Below are positions 9,487 to 18,141 of a stretch of DNA of 64,000 nt, piece after piece (within the stretch, counting starts at the first letter, position 1; each line of letters begins with the position of its first letter). The position numbers and the translations under genes are program-made. The DNA is from Pseudomonas sp. DTU_2021_1001937_2_SI_NGA_ILE_001 (GTDB lineage: Bacteria > Pseudomonadota > Gammaproteobacteria > Pseudomonadales > Pseudomonadaceae): assembly GCF_032463525.1 (NCBI RefSeq), contig NZ_CP135971.1, positions 3,534,001-3,598,000 of the forward strand, in the 5' to 3' direction. The notes below the pieces were generated by a model. That model ran no database searches. It worked only from the letters and a program-made list of their open reading frames with translations, and was not told the origin of the DNA.

Positions 9487-10329
9487 CTAGCCTTGGGCCA
9501 GCTCCAGCAGTTTGGTGCGCCAGGGGGCCTCGGCCGGCAGGGCCAGGAAGAAAGGGTTGAGCAGCGACTCGCGCGGCGGGTAGCTGAACGGCTGGCCATC
9601 GAGCTGCAACACCACGCCGCCTGCGCCTTCCAGCACGCCCTGGGCGGCGGCGGTGTCCCACTGCGAGGTCGGCGCCAGGCGCGGGTAGCAGTCGGCGGCG
9701 CCTTCGGCGAGCAGGCAGAACTTCAGCGAGCTGCCGATATTGGCCAGTTGCAGTTCCCCCACTTCCTCGGCCAGGCCGGCCAGCAGGCGTTGTTGCTGCG
9801 CGCTGCTGTGACGCCGGCTGGCGACCACGGTGAAGCCCTGCCCGGCCGGCCCCTGCTGGCGCACGGCAATCGCTTCGGCAGGCTGCCCCGCCTCGCTGCG
9901 CCAGGCACCCAGCCCGGCGCCACCGAAGTAACAGCGCCCGCTGGTCGGTATCACCACCACGCCGAACACCACACGGCCATTTTCGACCAGCGCCACATTG
10001 ACGGTGAACTCTTCGCTGCCGGCGATGAACTCCTTGGTGCCGTCCAGCGGATCGACCAGCCACCAGCGCTCCCAGGTGGCGCGCTCGCTGGCAGAGATGT
10101 CGGCGTCCTCTTCGGACAGCACGTGAATGTCCGTGGCCAGGGCACGCAATCCCTCGACCAGCACCTTGTGTGCCGCCAGATCGGCGGCGGTGACCGGCGA
10201 ATCGTCAGCCTTGGCGGTCACCGCCACGTCGCTGCGCCAGAATGGCAGGATCGCCTCGCCGGCACGCCGCGCCAGGTCGATCACCGGGGCCAGCAAGGGA
10301 TGGGGCAGGTTGTCGGGCATCAGGCTCAT
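9487..10329 (-). CDS. cysQ: 3'(2'),5'-bisphosphate nucleotidase CysQ
   Basis: 280 residues of the inositol-monophosphatase superfamily. Metal-site motifs LSEEDAD, the DPLDGTKEF signature and a C-terminal QWDTAAAQGVLEGAGG region are intact. The family hydrolyses 3'-phosphoadenosine-5'-phosphate to AMP, recycling a by-product of sulfate assimilation. The ATG at 10329 overlaps the nudE stop by 4 bp (ATGA), so the two form an operon; an in-frame ATG at 10320 is an alternative start. Confidence 0.93.
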   Translation of the reverse strand: MSLMPDNLPHPLLAPVIDLARRAGEAILPFWRSDVAVTAKADDSPVTAADLAAHKVLVEGLRALATDIHVLSEEDADISASERATWERWWLVDPLDGTKEFIAGSEEFTVNVALVENGRVVFGVVVIPTSGRCYFGGAGLGAWRSEAGQPAEAIAVRQQGPAGQGFTVVASRRHSSAQQQRLLAGLAEEVGELQLANIGSSLKFCLLAEGAADCYPRLAPTSQWDTAAAQGVLEGAGGVVLQLDGQPFSYPPRESLLNPFFLALPAEAPWRTKLLELAQG

Positions 10330-10892
10330 GGCAGGAACAGTCCACGTTGGGTGAGAAGATCACGGGCAAGATACAGCGCGGCCAGGGCACGGCCTTCGCT
10401 GAAGCAGGGGTTCTGGGCCAGCAGGGCAAGGTCGCGCAGGTTGACCTTATCGACGCGAATCGGCTCCGGTTCGTCGCCCTCCAGACGTTCTTCATAGAGG
10501 TCGCTGGCCAGCACCACCTGGATTTTCTGGCTCATGTAGCCCGGCGACAGCGACAGCTCGGTCAGGTGCTCCAGTTGCCGTGCGCCGTAGCCGGCCTCTT
10601 CCTTGAGTTCGCGGTTGGCGGCGGCCAGCACGTCTTCACCGGGCTCGACCAGGCCCTTGGGCAGCGACAGTTCGTACGTTTCGGTACCGCCGCAGTATTC
10701 CTCGATCAGCAGCGCGTGGTCGGCATCCAGCATGGCCACGATCATCACCGCGCCATGTCCGGTGCCACGCCCTACCAGCCGCTCGTAGATGCGTTCCTGG
10801 CCGTTGCTGAAGCGCAGTTGCACGGCCTCGACCCGGAACAGGTGACTGCTGGCAACGATTTCACGGGCAAGTACGGCGGGTTTCTGGCGCAT
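10326..10892 (-). CDS. nudE: ADP compounds hydrolase NudE
   Basis: 188 residues with a complete Nudix box (GLVEPGEDVLAAANRELKEE, then AG). NudE hydrolyses ADP-ribose, diadenosine polyphosphates and NADH. First gene of a two-gene operon with cysQ, a pairing common in Pseudomonas. It is divergent from yrfG, sharing an 80-base promoter region. Confidence 0.93.
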   Translation of the reverse strand: MRQKPAVLAREIVASSHLFRVEAVQLRFSNGQERIYERLVGRGTGHGAVMIVAMLDADHALLIEEYCGGTETYELSLPKGLVEPGEDVLAAANRELKEEAGYGARQLEHLTELSLSPGYMSQKIQVVLASDLYEERLEGDEPEPIRVDKVNLRDLALLAQNPCFSEGRALAALYLARDLLTQRGLFLP

Positions 10893-10972
10893 GACAGACT
10901 CCTGGGCATGAGCGCAGTACTATACGTGGCTTTTCCCGGATATTCCCTTCAGTGAGCCATAGAGAACCCGGT

Positions 10973-11647
10973 ATGCCTGCCTTGCCCTGGAACGCCATCG
11001 ACACCGTCCTGCTGGACATGGACGGCACCCTGCTCGACCTGCATTTCGACGAGCATTTCTGGATGCACCACCTGCCGCGCCGCTACGCCGAACGCCACGG
11101 CATCAGCGAGGCCATGGCCTGGCTGGAGATCAAGCCGCTGTTCATCGACAACGCCGGCACGCTGAACTGGTACTGCCTGGATTTCTGGAGCCGCGAGCTG
11201 AAGCTGCCGATCCGCGAGCTGAAGCAGGAAGTCGCCCACCTGATCGCCCTGCGCCCCGACGCGCAGACCTTCCTGGCCGCCATTCAGAAGGCCGGCAAGC
11301 GGGTGATCATGATCACCAATGCGCACCGCGACTCGCTGTCATTGAAGCTCGAACGCATTGAGCTGGCGCCCTATTTCGAGCGTCTGATCAGCTCCCACGA
11401 CTACGGTTTCCCCAAGGAAAACCCGCAGTTCTGGGATGCCCTGCATGCCGACACCGGCTTCGACCCGACACGCAGCCTGTTCATCGACGACACCCTGCCG
11501 ATCCTGCGCAGCGCCCGCACCTACGGCGTGGCACACCTGCTGGCGGTCCGCGAGCCTGACAGCCGCAAGGGCCCGAAAGACACCGAGGAGTTCGCGGCGG
11601 TGGACAGCTACCTGACACTGATCGACAACCTTGCCGGCCCGACTTGA
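10973..11647 (+). CDS. yrfG: GMP/IMP nucleotidase YrfG (HAD family)
   Basis: About 224 residues. HAD motif I DMDGTLLDL lies near the N-terminus, motif II is in MITNAHRD, and the motif IV region is FIDDTLPILRSA. YrfG dephosphorylates GMP and IMP. The ATG at 10973 is used; an in-frame GTG at 10952 would add seven residues and has no better ribosome binding site. The YrfG-NudE-CysQ neighbourhood is conserved in Pseudomonas. Confidence 0.9.
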   Translation: MPALPWNAIDTVLLDMDGTLLDLHFDEHFWMHHLPRRYAERHGISEAMAWLEIKPLFIDNAGTLNWYCLDFWSRELKLPIRELKQEVAHLIALRPDAQTFLAAIQKAGKRVIMITNAHRDSLSLKLERIELAPYFERLISSHDYGFPKENPQFWDALHADTGFDPTRSLFIDDTLPILRSARTYGVAHLLAVREPDSRKGPKDTEEFAAVDSYLTLIDNLAGPT

Positions 11648-11886
11648 GCCGCCATGCCGAACCCGGTAGCGGCTTCAGCCGCGAAAAGACATTGCGGCTA
11701 AAGCCAATACTGGTCAATTAGTCGTTATGTGGCTTGGTGGGAGCGGCTTTAGCCGCGAAAGCGCCAGGAAACTCACTGCATTTGCTGCGAACATGCGGTC
11801 GCTTCGCGGCTGAAGCCGCTCCTACTCCAAGCCGCAAAGCGCTTAACCGAACAGTATTGCGGCTCAAGCCGCCCCTGGCTTCGAGG
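11648..11886. repeat. REP/REPIN cluster B
   Basis: At least four REP-like palindromes lie in 239 bases: ~11665-11716 (two facing units), 11736-11765 (GGAGCGGCTTTAGCCGCGAA type), 11797-11828 (TTCGCGGCTGAAGCCGCTCC) and 11855-11878. The unit at 11736 plus its flank GCGCCAGGAAACTC is the reverse complement of sequence at ~9370-9406 in cluster A, and AGCGCTTAANCGA recurs beside both, so the two clusters share composite repeat units and not only isolated REPs. Confidence 0.85.
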
Positions 11887-12360
11887 TCAATCGGGAATGC
11901 GCAGCACCTGGCCGGGATAGATGCGGTCCGGGCTCTTGAGCATGGGCTGGTTGGCTTTGAAGATCTTCTGAAACTGGCCGGCGTCGCCATAGACGGCCCT
12001 GGCAATGCCCCCGAGGGTGTCGCCCGACTTCACCGTGACGAAGCGCGGCTGCGGCTCTGGCGTACCGCCACCACTGCCGCCACTCCCACTCCCGCCGCCG
12101 CCGACGGTGATCTGGTCATCGACCTGCTCGATGCCCTTGATGTTACCCAGCGCCAGCAGGATCTTTTCCTTCTCCTCCTGGCTGGCCACCTGGCCGCTGA
12201 CCACGACCTTGCGGTCGCCCTCCACGCTGATCTGAACGTTGGGATTGCCCAGGCCGACGTTCTCGATGTGCTTTTTCAAATCATCGGCGTGAGCCCGGCC
12301 CGGTGTCAGAAAATCGAGAACGCTCTCGCCTGCATCTTTAACGAAATCGAAGAGTCCCAT
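11887..12360 (-). CDS. lysM: BON-LysM protein (YgaU/Kbp-like)
   Basis: 157 residues. MGLFDFVKDAGESV is followed by a BON domain (~25-90), a glycine/serine linker and a C-terminal LysM domain (VKSGDTLGGIARAVYG through IYPGQVLRIPD). E. coli Kbp/YgaU, with the same layout, is a cytoplasmic potassium-binding protein. The ATG at 12360 follows a strong CAAGGAGGTG ribosome binding site, so the in-frame upstream start at 12396 is rejected. Divergent from the LysR gene. Confidence 0.92.
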   Translation of the reverse strand: MGLFDFVKDAGESVLDFLTPGRAHADDLKKHIENVGLGNPNVQISVEGDRKVVVSGQVASQEEKEKILLALGNIKGIEQVDDQITVGGGGSGSGGSGGGTPEPQPRFVTVKSGDTLGGIARAVYGDAGQFQKIFKANQPMLKSPDRIYPGQVLRIPD

Positions 12361-12512
12361 GGTTGCACCTCCTTGCGGTCCGATTCGTGCCCGCACAACA
12401 ACGATAGTTGCCGCCCCTGCGCGCGACAGGCCTTCCGACCAGCGTCAGGGCCTATGAATGTCGGGACGAGTGCGTAGAATCGAGCCCCTGAATGCCCCCA
12501 TCCGGAGTGACG

Positions 12513-13391
12513 ATGGATATCAAGCAGTTGAAGTTCCTGATTGCCCTCGACGAGACCCGGCACTTCGGCCAGGCGGCAGCGCGCTGCAACATCACCCAGC
12601 CGACCCTGTCGATGCGCCTGCGCAATCTGGAGCAGGAGCTGGGGCTGGAACTGGTCAAGCGCGGCCAGCGCTTCGAGGGTTTCACCGCACCGGGCGAGCG
12701 TATCCTGGCCTGGGCACGCACGGTGCTGTCGGCCTACGACGGCCTGCAGGCCGAGGCCGCCGTATGCCGGGGGCATCTGGTGGGTACGCTGCGCCTGGGC
12801 GTGGTGCCGCTGTCGAGCTTCGACCCGCTGCCGCTGCTGCAGCGCCTGCACCAGTTGCATCCGCACCTGCAATTCGAGCTGTCGTCGCTCAGTTCCGAAC
12901 AGATCCTCGACCAGCTGTCGAGCAACCGCCTGGACCTGGGCGTGTCCTACCTTGAGCGCCTCGACGAGCAACGCTTCGAGACCTTGCCGCTGGGCGAGAC
13001 GCGCATGGGCCTGCTCTACGACGTGCGGCATTTCCAGTTCGGCGAGCAAGCACTGGGCTGGGCCGACCTGATCGACCTGCCGCTGGGCCTGCTGACCGGC
13101 GGCATGCATTTTCGTCAGTCCATCGACCACAACTTCCAGAGCCGTGGCCTGCAACCGCAGCCGCTGTTGCAGACCGACGCGGTGCATCAGTTGCTGCAGG
13201 CGGTACGCGGCGGCCTGTGCTGCGCGATCATGCCGCTGGAAGGCGGCCTGGAACAGCTGGGCGACTCCCTGCACCTGCACCCCATCGAAGATGCCCGAAC
13301 CCTGGCCAGCCTGGGGCTGATCATGCGCCGTGGCGCACCGCGCTCGACCCTTGCAGAGGTGTGCTTCGAGCTGCTGGCGACGGATGCCTGA
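12513..13391 (+). CDS. LysR-family transcriptional regulator
   Basis: 292 residues. The N-terminal winged helix-turn-helix (MDIKQLKFLIALDETRHFGQ ... NITQPTLSMRLRNLEQELG) is followed by a periplasmic-binding-like effector domain. A GGAG six bases before the ATG supports this start. It is upstream of and co-oriented with fdhD and the YdeP-like oxidoreductase gene, 135 bases away, so it may control them; this is inference. Despite an OxyR-like N-terminus I see no convincing OxyR cysteine pair (only an adjacent CC in GLCCAIMPL), so OxyR is not assigned. Confidence 0.85.
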   Translation: MDIKQLKFLIALDETRHFGQAAARCNITQPTLSMRLRNLEQELGLELVKRGQRFEGFTAPGERILAWARTVLSAYDGLQAEAAVCRGHLVGTLRLGVVPLSSFDPLPLLQRLHQLHPHLQFELSSLSSEQILDQLSSNRLDLGVSYLERLDEQRFETLPLGETRMGLLYDVRHFQFGEQALGWADLIDLPLGLLTGGMHFRQSIDHNFQSRGLQPQPLLQTDAVHQLLQAVRGGLCCAIMPLEGGLEQLGDSLHLHPIEDARTLASLGLIMRRGAPRSTLAEVCFELLATDA

Positions 13392-13526
13392 GGCGCGTCG
13401 ACAAGGCAGAAATCGACCTGTCGTGCATTGATCGACGTCATCTATCGCAGCATCGGAACTAGCGATTAGACGGATTCCGACAACCGGCCTAGGCTTAGAG
13501 CTATCAATCTGCCGGTATACCAACCC

Positions 13527-14366
13527 ATGCACGCCAAGCGCACGGTCGGCGCGGCGTCAGTTCCCGATGCTTCCGCGCTCGGCGCCAGCCAGTCCTACCA
13601 GTACTCGAACCTCGAGGGCAGCGCAGCAGCCGAAACCGCGCTGGCCGAAGAAGTCGCCCTGGCCATCGCCTACAACGGCATCAGCCAGGCGGTGATGCTG
13701 GTCAGCCCCAGCGACCTGGAAGACTTCATCGTCGGTTTCAGCCTGGGCAGCGGCATCATCGCTTCGCCCGACGAGATCTACGACTTCCGCTTGAGCGGCT
13801 GCGGCTCGTCGATGCAAGCCGAGGTCGAAATCGCCAGCCGCGCCTTCTGGGCGCTCAAGGAACATCGCCGGCAACTGACCGGCACCACCGGCTGCGGCCT
13901 GTGCGGGGTCGAAGCGGTGGAACAGGCCCTGCCGGAACTTCAGGTATTGCCCGCCACCGCCCTGCCGCCGGCCCATTGGCTCGACGGCCTGCGCCAGCGC
14001 ATCAGCGACTTCCAGCCCCTGGGCCGGCACAGCGGCGCCGTGCATGCCGCCTTGTTCATGAACGACCAGGGCGAACTGCTGCTCAGCCGTGAAGACATCG
14101 GCCGGCACAACGCCCTGGACAAACTCATTGGTGCGCTGGTGCGCCAGGGCATTCCCCTGGCCGGTGGCGTGGCCGTGGTCACCAGCCGCTGCAGCCTGGA
14201 GCTGATCCAGAAAGCCCTGCGCGCCGGCCTGCAGACCCTGGTCAGCCTGTCCGCACCCACCGGCCTGGCCCTGCAATGGGCGCGCCGCCACAACCTCAAC
14301 CTGATTCACCTGCCGCAGCACAGTGCGCCGCGGGTCTACAGCCCTGCGATGGAGAACCGATCGTGA
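13527..14366 (+). CDS. fdhD: Formate dehydrogenase sulfurtransferase FdhD
   Basis: 279 residues. The conserved cysteine pair is seen in TGCGLCGVEA. The C-terminal half carries REDIGRHNALDKLIG and VTSRCSLELIQKA, typical of FdhD. The family passes sulfur from IscS to the molybdenum bis-MGD cofactor of formate-dehydrogenase-like enzymes. Its stop overlaps the GTG start of the oxidoreductase by 4 bp, so it probably matures that enzyme specifically. Confidence 0.95.
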   Translation: MHAKRTVGAASVPDASALGASQSYQYSNLEGSAAAETALAEEVALAIAYNGISQAVMLVSPSDLEDFIVGFSLGSGIIASPDEIYDFRLSGCGSSMQAEVEIASRAFWALKEHRRQLTGTTGCGLCGVEAVEQALPELQVLPATALPPAHWLDGLRQRISDFQPLGRHSGAVHAALFMNDQGELLLSREDIGRHNALDKLIGALVRQGIPLAGGVAVVTSRCSLELIQKALRAGLQTLVSLSAPTGLALQWARRHNLNLIHLPQHSAPRVYSPAMENRS

Positions 14367-16696
14367 CTCATCATCAAGCCGACAAGACACCGACTCCCCG
14401 TTACAAACCGTACAAGGGCCCGGCCGGCGGATGGGGCGCACTGATCAGCGTGACCCAGGCTTGGCTGGGCAGCGACAACGCCCTGAAGAACCTGCGTGCA
14501 ATGCTCAAGACCAACCAGAACGGCGGTTTCGACTGCCCCGGTTGCGCCTGGGGCGACTCGCCGGAAAGCGGCATGGTCAAGTTCTGCGAGAACGGCGCCA
14601 AGGCGGTCAACTGGGAAGCCACCAAGCGTCGCGTCGACCCGGCGTTCTTCGCGCGCTACAGCGTCAGCTGGCTGCTCGAACAGAGCGACTACTGGCTCGA
14701 GTACCAGGGCCGCCTGACCGAGCCGATGGTCTACGACCGCGAATCGGACCGCTACAAACCCATCGCCTGGGACGACGCCTTCGCGCTGATCGCCAAGCAC
14801 CTCAACGCCCTGCCCGACCCGAACATGGCCGAGTTCTACACCTCGGGCCGGGCCAGCAACGAAGCGGCGTTCCTCTACCAGCTGTTCGTGCGTGCCTACG
14901 GCACCAACAACTTCCCCGACTGCTCGAACATGTGCCACGAAGCCAGTGGCGTGGCGCTGTCGCAAAGCGTGGGGGTGGGCAAGGGCACGGTGACCTTCGA
15001 CGACTTCGAACACGCCGACGCCATCTTCGTCTGGGGCCAGAACCCCGGCACCAACCACCCGCGCATGCTCGACCCGCTGCGTGACGCAGTGAAGCGTGGC
15101 GCCCAGGTGGTGGTCATCAACCCGCTCAAGGAGCGCGGCCTGGAACGCTTCCAGCACCCGCAGCACCCGGTGGAGATGCTCACCAACAGCGACAAGCCGA
15201 CCAACACCGCGTACTTCCGCCCGGCGCTGGGCGGCGACATGGCAGTGCTGCGCGGCATGGCCAAGTTCCTGCGCCAGTGGGAGCGTGACGCCCAGGCCAG
15301 CAACAGCGAGCCGGTGTTCGACCACGCCTTCCTCAACGAGCACACCGATGGCCTGCTGGACTACCTGGCGGCGGTGGACGACACCTCGTGGGAGACCATC
15401 ATCGAGCAGTCCGGCCTGCCGATCGGCGAGATCGAGCGCGCCGCGCGCATGTACGCCAAGGGCAAGAACGTCATCATGTGCTGGGCCATGGGCATCACCC
15501 AGCACCGTCACTCGGTGGCGACCATCCAGGAAATCGCCAACCTCATGCTGCTGCGCGGCAACATCGGCAAACCGGGCGCAGGCCTGTGCCCGGTGCGTGG
15601 CCACAGCAACGTGCAGGGCGACCGCACCATGGGCATCAACGAGCGGCCGCCGAAGTTCCTCCTCGACACCCTGGAGCAGCGCTTCAAGTTCAAGGTGCCA
15701 CGTGACAATGGCCACAACGTGGTCGAGGCGATCCACGCCATGGCCGAAGGTCGCTCCAAGGTGTTCATCGCCCTGGGCGGCAACTTCGCCCAGGCCACGC
15801 CGGACAGCCCGCGCACCGCTGCGGCACTGAAAAACTGCGACCTCACCGTGCAGGTCAGCACCAAGCTCAACCGCAGCCACCTGATGCACGGCAAAGAAGC
15901 GCTGATCCTGCCCTGCTACGGGCGTACCGACGTCGACCAGCAGGCCGGCGGCGCACAGGCAGTCACCGTGGAAGACTCGTTCAGCATGGTGCACGCCTCG
16001 TTCGGCCAGTTGCAGCCGCTGTCCAGGCAGATGCGTTCCGAGCCGGCCATCGTCGCCGGTATCGCCCACGCCACCTTGGGCAACAAGCCGGTGGACTGGC
16101 TGTGGCTGGTGGAAGACTACAGCCGTATCCGCAGCCTGATCGCCGACACCATTCCCGGCTTCAAGGACTTCAACCAGCGCCTGGAGCAGCCAGGCGGCTT
16201 CTACCTGGGCAACTCGGCCGGTTCGCGGCGCTGGAACACCGCTTCGGAGCGTGCCAACTTCAAGGCCAACCTGCTGCCTGGCAGCCTGATCGACGAGCGC
16301 ATGCTGGCCTCGGGGCAGAAGCCTGACCTGATCCTGCAGTCGATGCGTTCCCACGACCAGTACAACACCACCATCTACGGCCTGGACGACCGCTACCGGG
16401 GCGTGAAGGGTCAGCGCGAGGTGGTGTTTGCCAACGAGGCGGACATCATGCGCCTGGGCTTCCAGCCGGGTCAGAAGGTCGACCTGGTCTCGCTGTGGGG
16501 CGACGGGCTGGAGCGTCGGGTCAAGGGCTTCACCCTGCTGGCCTTCGACATTCCGGCCGGTCAGGCGGCGGCCTACTACCCCGAGGTCAACCCGCTGGTG
16601 CCGCTGGAAAGCGTCGGCGCCGGCAGCCATACCCCGACCTCGAAGTTCATCGCCGTGCGCCTTGAACGCGCCAGCGAAACCGCACGCATCGCCTGA
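14363..16696 (+). CDS. FdhF/YdeP-type molybdopterin oxidoreductase
   Basis: 777 residues. An N-terminal cysteine-rich segment (DCPGCAWGDSPESGMVKFCE) could hold an iron-sulfur cluster. It is followed by the molybdopterin oxidoreductase domain (GRASNEAAFLYQLF, WGQNPGTNHPRM) and a C-terminal molydopterin-dinucleotide binding domain. This is the family of E. coli YdeP, linked to acid resistance, and is formate-dehydrogenase-like without associated membrane or electron-transfer subunits. Start is the GTG at 14363, overlapping the fdhD stop as GTGA. The substrate is not determinable. Confidence 0.88.
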   Translation: MTHHQADKTPTPRYKPYKGPAGGWGALISVTQAWLGSDNALKNLRAMLKTNQNGGFDCPGCAWGDSPESGMVKFCENGAKAVNWEATKRRVDPAFFARYSVSWLLEQSDYWLEYQGRLTEPMVYDRESDRYKPIAWDDAFALIAKHLNALPDPNMAEFYTSGRASNEAAFLYQLFVRAYGTNNFPDCSNMCHEASGVALSQSVGVGKGTVTFDDFEHADAIFVWGQNPGTNHPRMLDPLRDAVKRGAQVVVINPLKERGLERFQHPQHPVEMLTNSDKPTNTAYFRPALGGDMAVLRGMAKFLRQWERDAQASNSEPVFDHAFLNEHTDGLLDYLAAVDDTSWETIIEQSGLPIGEIERAARMYAKGKNVIMCWAMGITQHRHSVATIQEIANLMLLRGNIGKPGAGLCPVRGHSNVQGDRTMGINERPPKFLLDTLEQRFKFKVPRDNGHNVVEAIHAMAEGRSKVFIALGGNFAQATPDSPRTAAALKNCDLTVQVSTKLNRSHLMHGKEALILPCYGRTDVDQQAGGAQAVTVEDSFSMVHASFGQLQPLSRQMRSEPAIVAGIAHATLGNKPVDWLWLVEDYSRIRSLIADTIPGFKDFNQRLEQPGGFYLGNSAGSRRWNTASERANFKANLLPGSLIDERMLASGQKPDLILQSMRSHDQYNTTIYGLDDRYRGVKGQREVVFANEADIMRLGFQPGQKVDLVSLWGDGLERRVKGFTLLAFDIPAGQAAAYYPEVNPLVPLESVGAGSHTPTSKFIAVRLERASETARIA

Positions 16697-17042
16697 CGCG
16701 CGCAACAGATCATTCAGGCAAAACAATAACGGCGCCCAAGGGCGCCGTTATGCTATTTAAAATTGAAAGTTCACTTGCCGAACGGGAAATATATATTTAA
16801 AAATATTTCCAACCACCCCGAAGGTGATTGATACTTCTGCATGAAAACGGCTGCAATGGCCGGCCCTACGGGCCTGAACGCTGCGAATCAAGTAGCATGA
16901 GACTCAGTAATCAACACTAAGTTCCCCAGCCAAAACAATAACTTGGCGATTGTTGAAACAATCGTGTTATTCGTCGGATTGGCGTTGCCTGAATAAAAAG
17001 TTAATTGCACGATCGCGCCGTCATCCCTATGAGATTCCCCAC
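16697..17042. other. AT-rich intergenic region with two inverted repeats
   Basis: 346 bases without a gene. After the terminator at 16726-16751, an inverted repeat GGAAATAT (16785-16792) / ATATTTCC (16803-16810) flanks an AT-only centre. Another, CGATTGTT (16947-16954) / AACAATCG (16957-16964), is nested between AATAAC and GTTATT. Either could be an operator or leader hairpin of the glycine-zipper gene. Confidence 0.45.
16726..16757 (+). terminator. Intrinsic-type terminator after the YdeP-like gene
   Basis: A 12-bp perfect inverted repeat (ATAACGGCGCCC and GGGCGCCGTTAT) with a 2-base centre lies about 30 bases after the stop codon and is followed by GCTATTTA. The long GC stem supports termination; the T-tract is short. 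Confidence 0.7.
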
Positions 17043-17513
17043 ATGAAGTTCTCCTCGGTTCTTTTGTTGTCTCTTTCTCTCGTGACCGGTTCCGCCTTGG
17101 CGGGCAACCTGGAAGCGGGCGTTGGCGGAGCATTGGGCGGAGTGCTTGGCTCAGTCGTCGGCCAGCAAGTTGGCGGTAATACCGGTGCGGCCATTGGTGC
17201 CGGCCTGGGTGGTGCCGCCGGTGGCGCAGTCGGTGCCGACCGTCGTAACCGTACCGAAGCGGCGATTGGCGGTGGCCTGGGTGCCGCCGGCGGCAACGTG
17301 ATCGGCCGCAGCGTGGGCGGCAACACCGGCAGCCTGATCGGTGCGGCGGCCGGCGGCGGGGCCGGTGGCGCACTGGGCAACTATATGGGTAACGAGAGTC
17401 GTGACGACGACCGTCGCTACCGTGGCGGCCGTGACCATCGCGAATACCGTCATGGCCATGGCCCGCGCAAGCACGGTCATTACAAGCATGACCGCCACTG
17501 GCGTCATCGCTGA
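17043..17513 (+). CDS. Secreted glycine-zipper protein
   Basis: 156 residues. A clear Sec signal peptide (MKFSSVLLLSLSLVTGSALA) precedes a run of glycine-zipper segments (GGALGGVLGSVVGQQVGG, GAAIGAGLGGAAGGAVG and two more) typical of envelope-spanning small proteins. The last ~35 residues are rich in His, Arg and Lys. Probably periplasmic or outer-membrane-associated; no enzymatic function is suggested. The ATG at 17043 is the only start giving a signal peptide. A bidirectional terminator follows. Confidence 0.8.
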   Translation: MKFSSVLLLSLSLVTGSALAGNLEAGVGGALGGVLGSVVGQQVGGNTGAAIGAGLGGAAGGAVGADRRNRTEAAIGGGLGAAGGNVIGRSVGGNTGSLIGAAAGGGAGGALGNYMGNESRDDDRRYRGGRDHREYRHGHGPRKHGHYKHDRHWRHR

Positions 17514-17541
17514 TCCCTACCGCTGCATGACCCTGCAGGAC

Positions 17542-17570
17542 ACGGGCCGCTCATCGAGCGGCCCGTTTGC
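17542..17570. terminator. Bidirectional terminator between convergent genes
   Basis: Arms ACGGGCCGCT and AGCGGCCCGT with a 5-base loop are followed by TTGCATT on the plus strand. It sits between the glycine-zipper gene and the convergent thioesterase gene. Confidence 0.75.
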
Positions 17571-17572
17571 AT

Positions 17573-18007
17573 TCAGGACGGCTGTAAACCCTTCAGGGCG
17601 ACGCGCAATGGGTCGGGAATGACGACCGGCTGGCCGGTCTGGCGGTCGACCAGCACCTGCACGATACGTCCTACCGCACAGGGCTCTGGCTCATCGACGC
17701 GAAACACCGCCAGCTCGAACTCCACCGTGCTGCCACTGAGCCGGGTAACCCTCAGGCCGACTTCGACGACTGCGGGATAGCTCAGCGAACTGAAGTAATC
17801 ACAGGCCGAGCTGACCACCCACGCCACGCACGGCCCTTCGTGGAGATCGACCCCACCACGCTCGACCAGCCAGGCATTCACGGTGCTGTCGAAGAAACTG
17901 TAGTAGGCGGCGCTGTGGACATGCCCCCGCAGGTCGTTGTCCTGCCAGCGCAGGGTGACCGGTTGGACGTAGGGGTAGTCGCTGTATTGCGGTAGATCGG
18001 CAGGCAT
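17573..18007 (-). CDS. Hotdog-fold acyl-CoA thioesterase (4-hydroxybenzoyl-CoA thioesterase type)
   Basis: 144 residues. LRWQDNDLRGHVHSAAYYSFFDSTVNAWL matches the 4HBT active-site region (aspartate/histidine in the DND...GHVH stretch), followed by the usual beta-sheet core. Such proteins hydrolyse acyl-CoA or aromatic-CoA thioesters; the substrate is unknown. It stands alone, convergent with the glycine-zipper gene. Confidence 0.82.
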   Translation of the reverse strand: MPADLPQYSDYPYVQPVTLRWQDNDLRGHVHSAAYYSFFDSTVNAWLVERGGVDLHEGPCVAWVVSSACDYFSSLSYPAVVEVGLRVTRLSGSTVEFELAVFRVDEPEPCAVGRIVQVLVDRQTGQPVVIPDPLRVALKGLQPS

Positions 18008-18141
18008 GGCGGCAGGCTCGCAGCGTCGGGAAAGTGGCCTACGTTACAGAAACAGCCCGGTACGCCGATACGCTGGCCATCACTCATCACGCTGCAGGCC
18101 AGCCTCGCGAAAGCCCATGGCCCTGCACCCCTGGAGTCGGA

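Noticed and set aside
9316..11880. Possible CRISPR array from the recurring short palindromes
   Set aside because: Spacing is irregular, orientation alternates and units are degenerate; they are REP elements and no cas gene is nearby.
12513..13391. Naming the LysR protein OxyR
   Set aside because: The N-terminus is OxyR-like, but the effector domain lacks a convincing redox cysteine pair and the neighbours (fdhD, YdeP-like) do not support a peroxide regulon.
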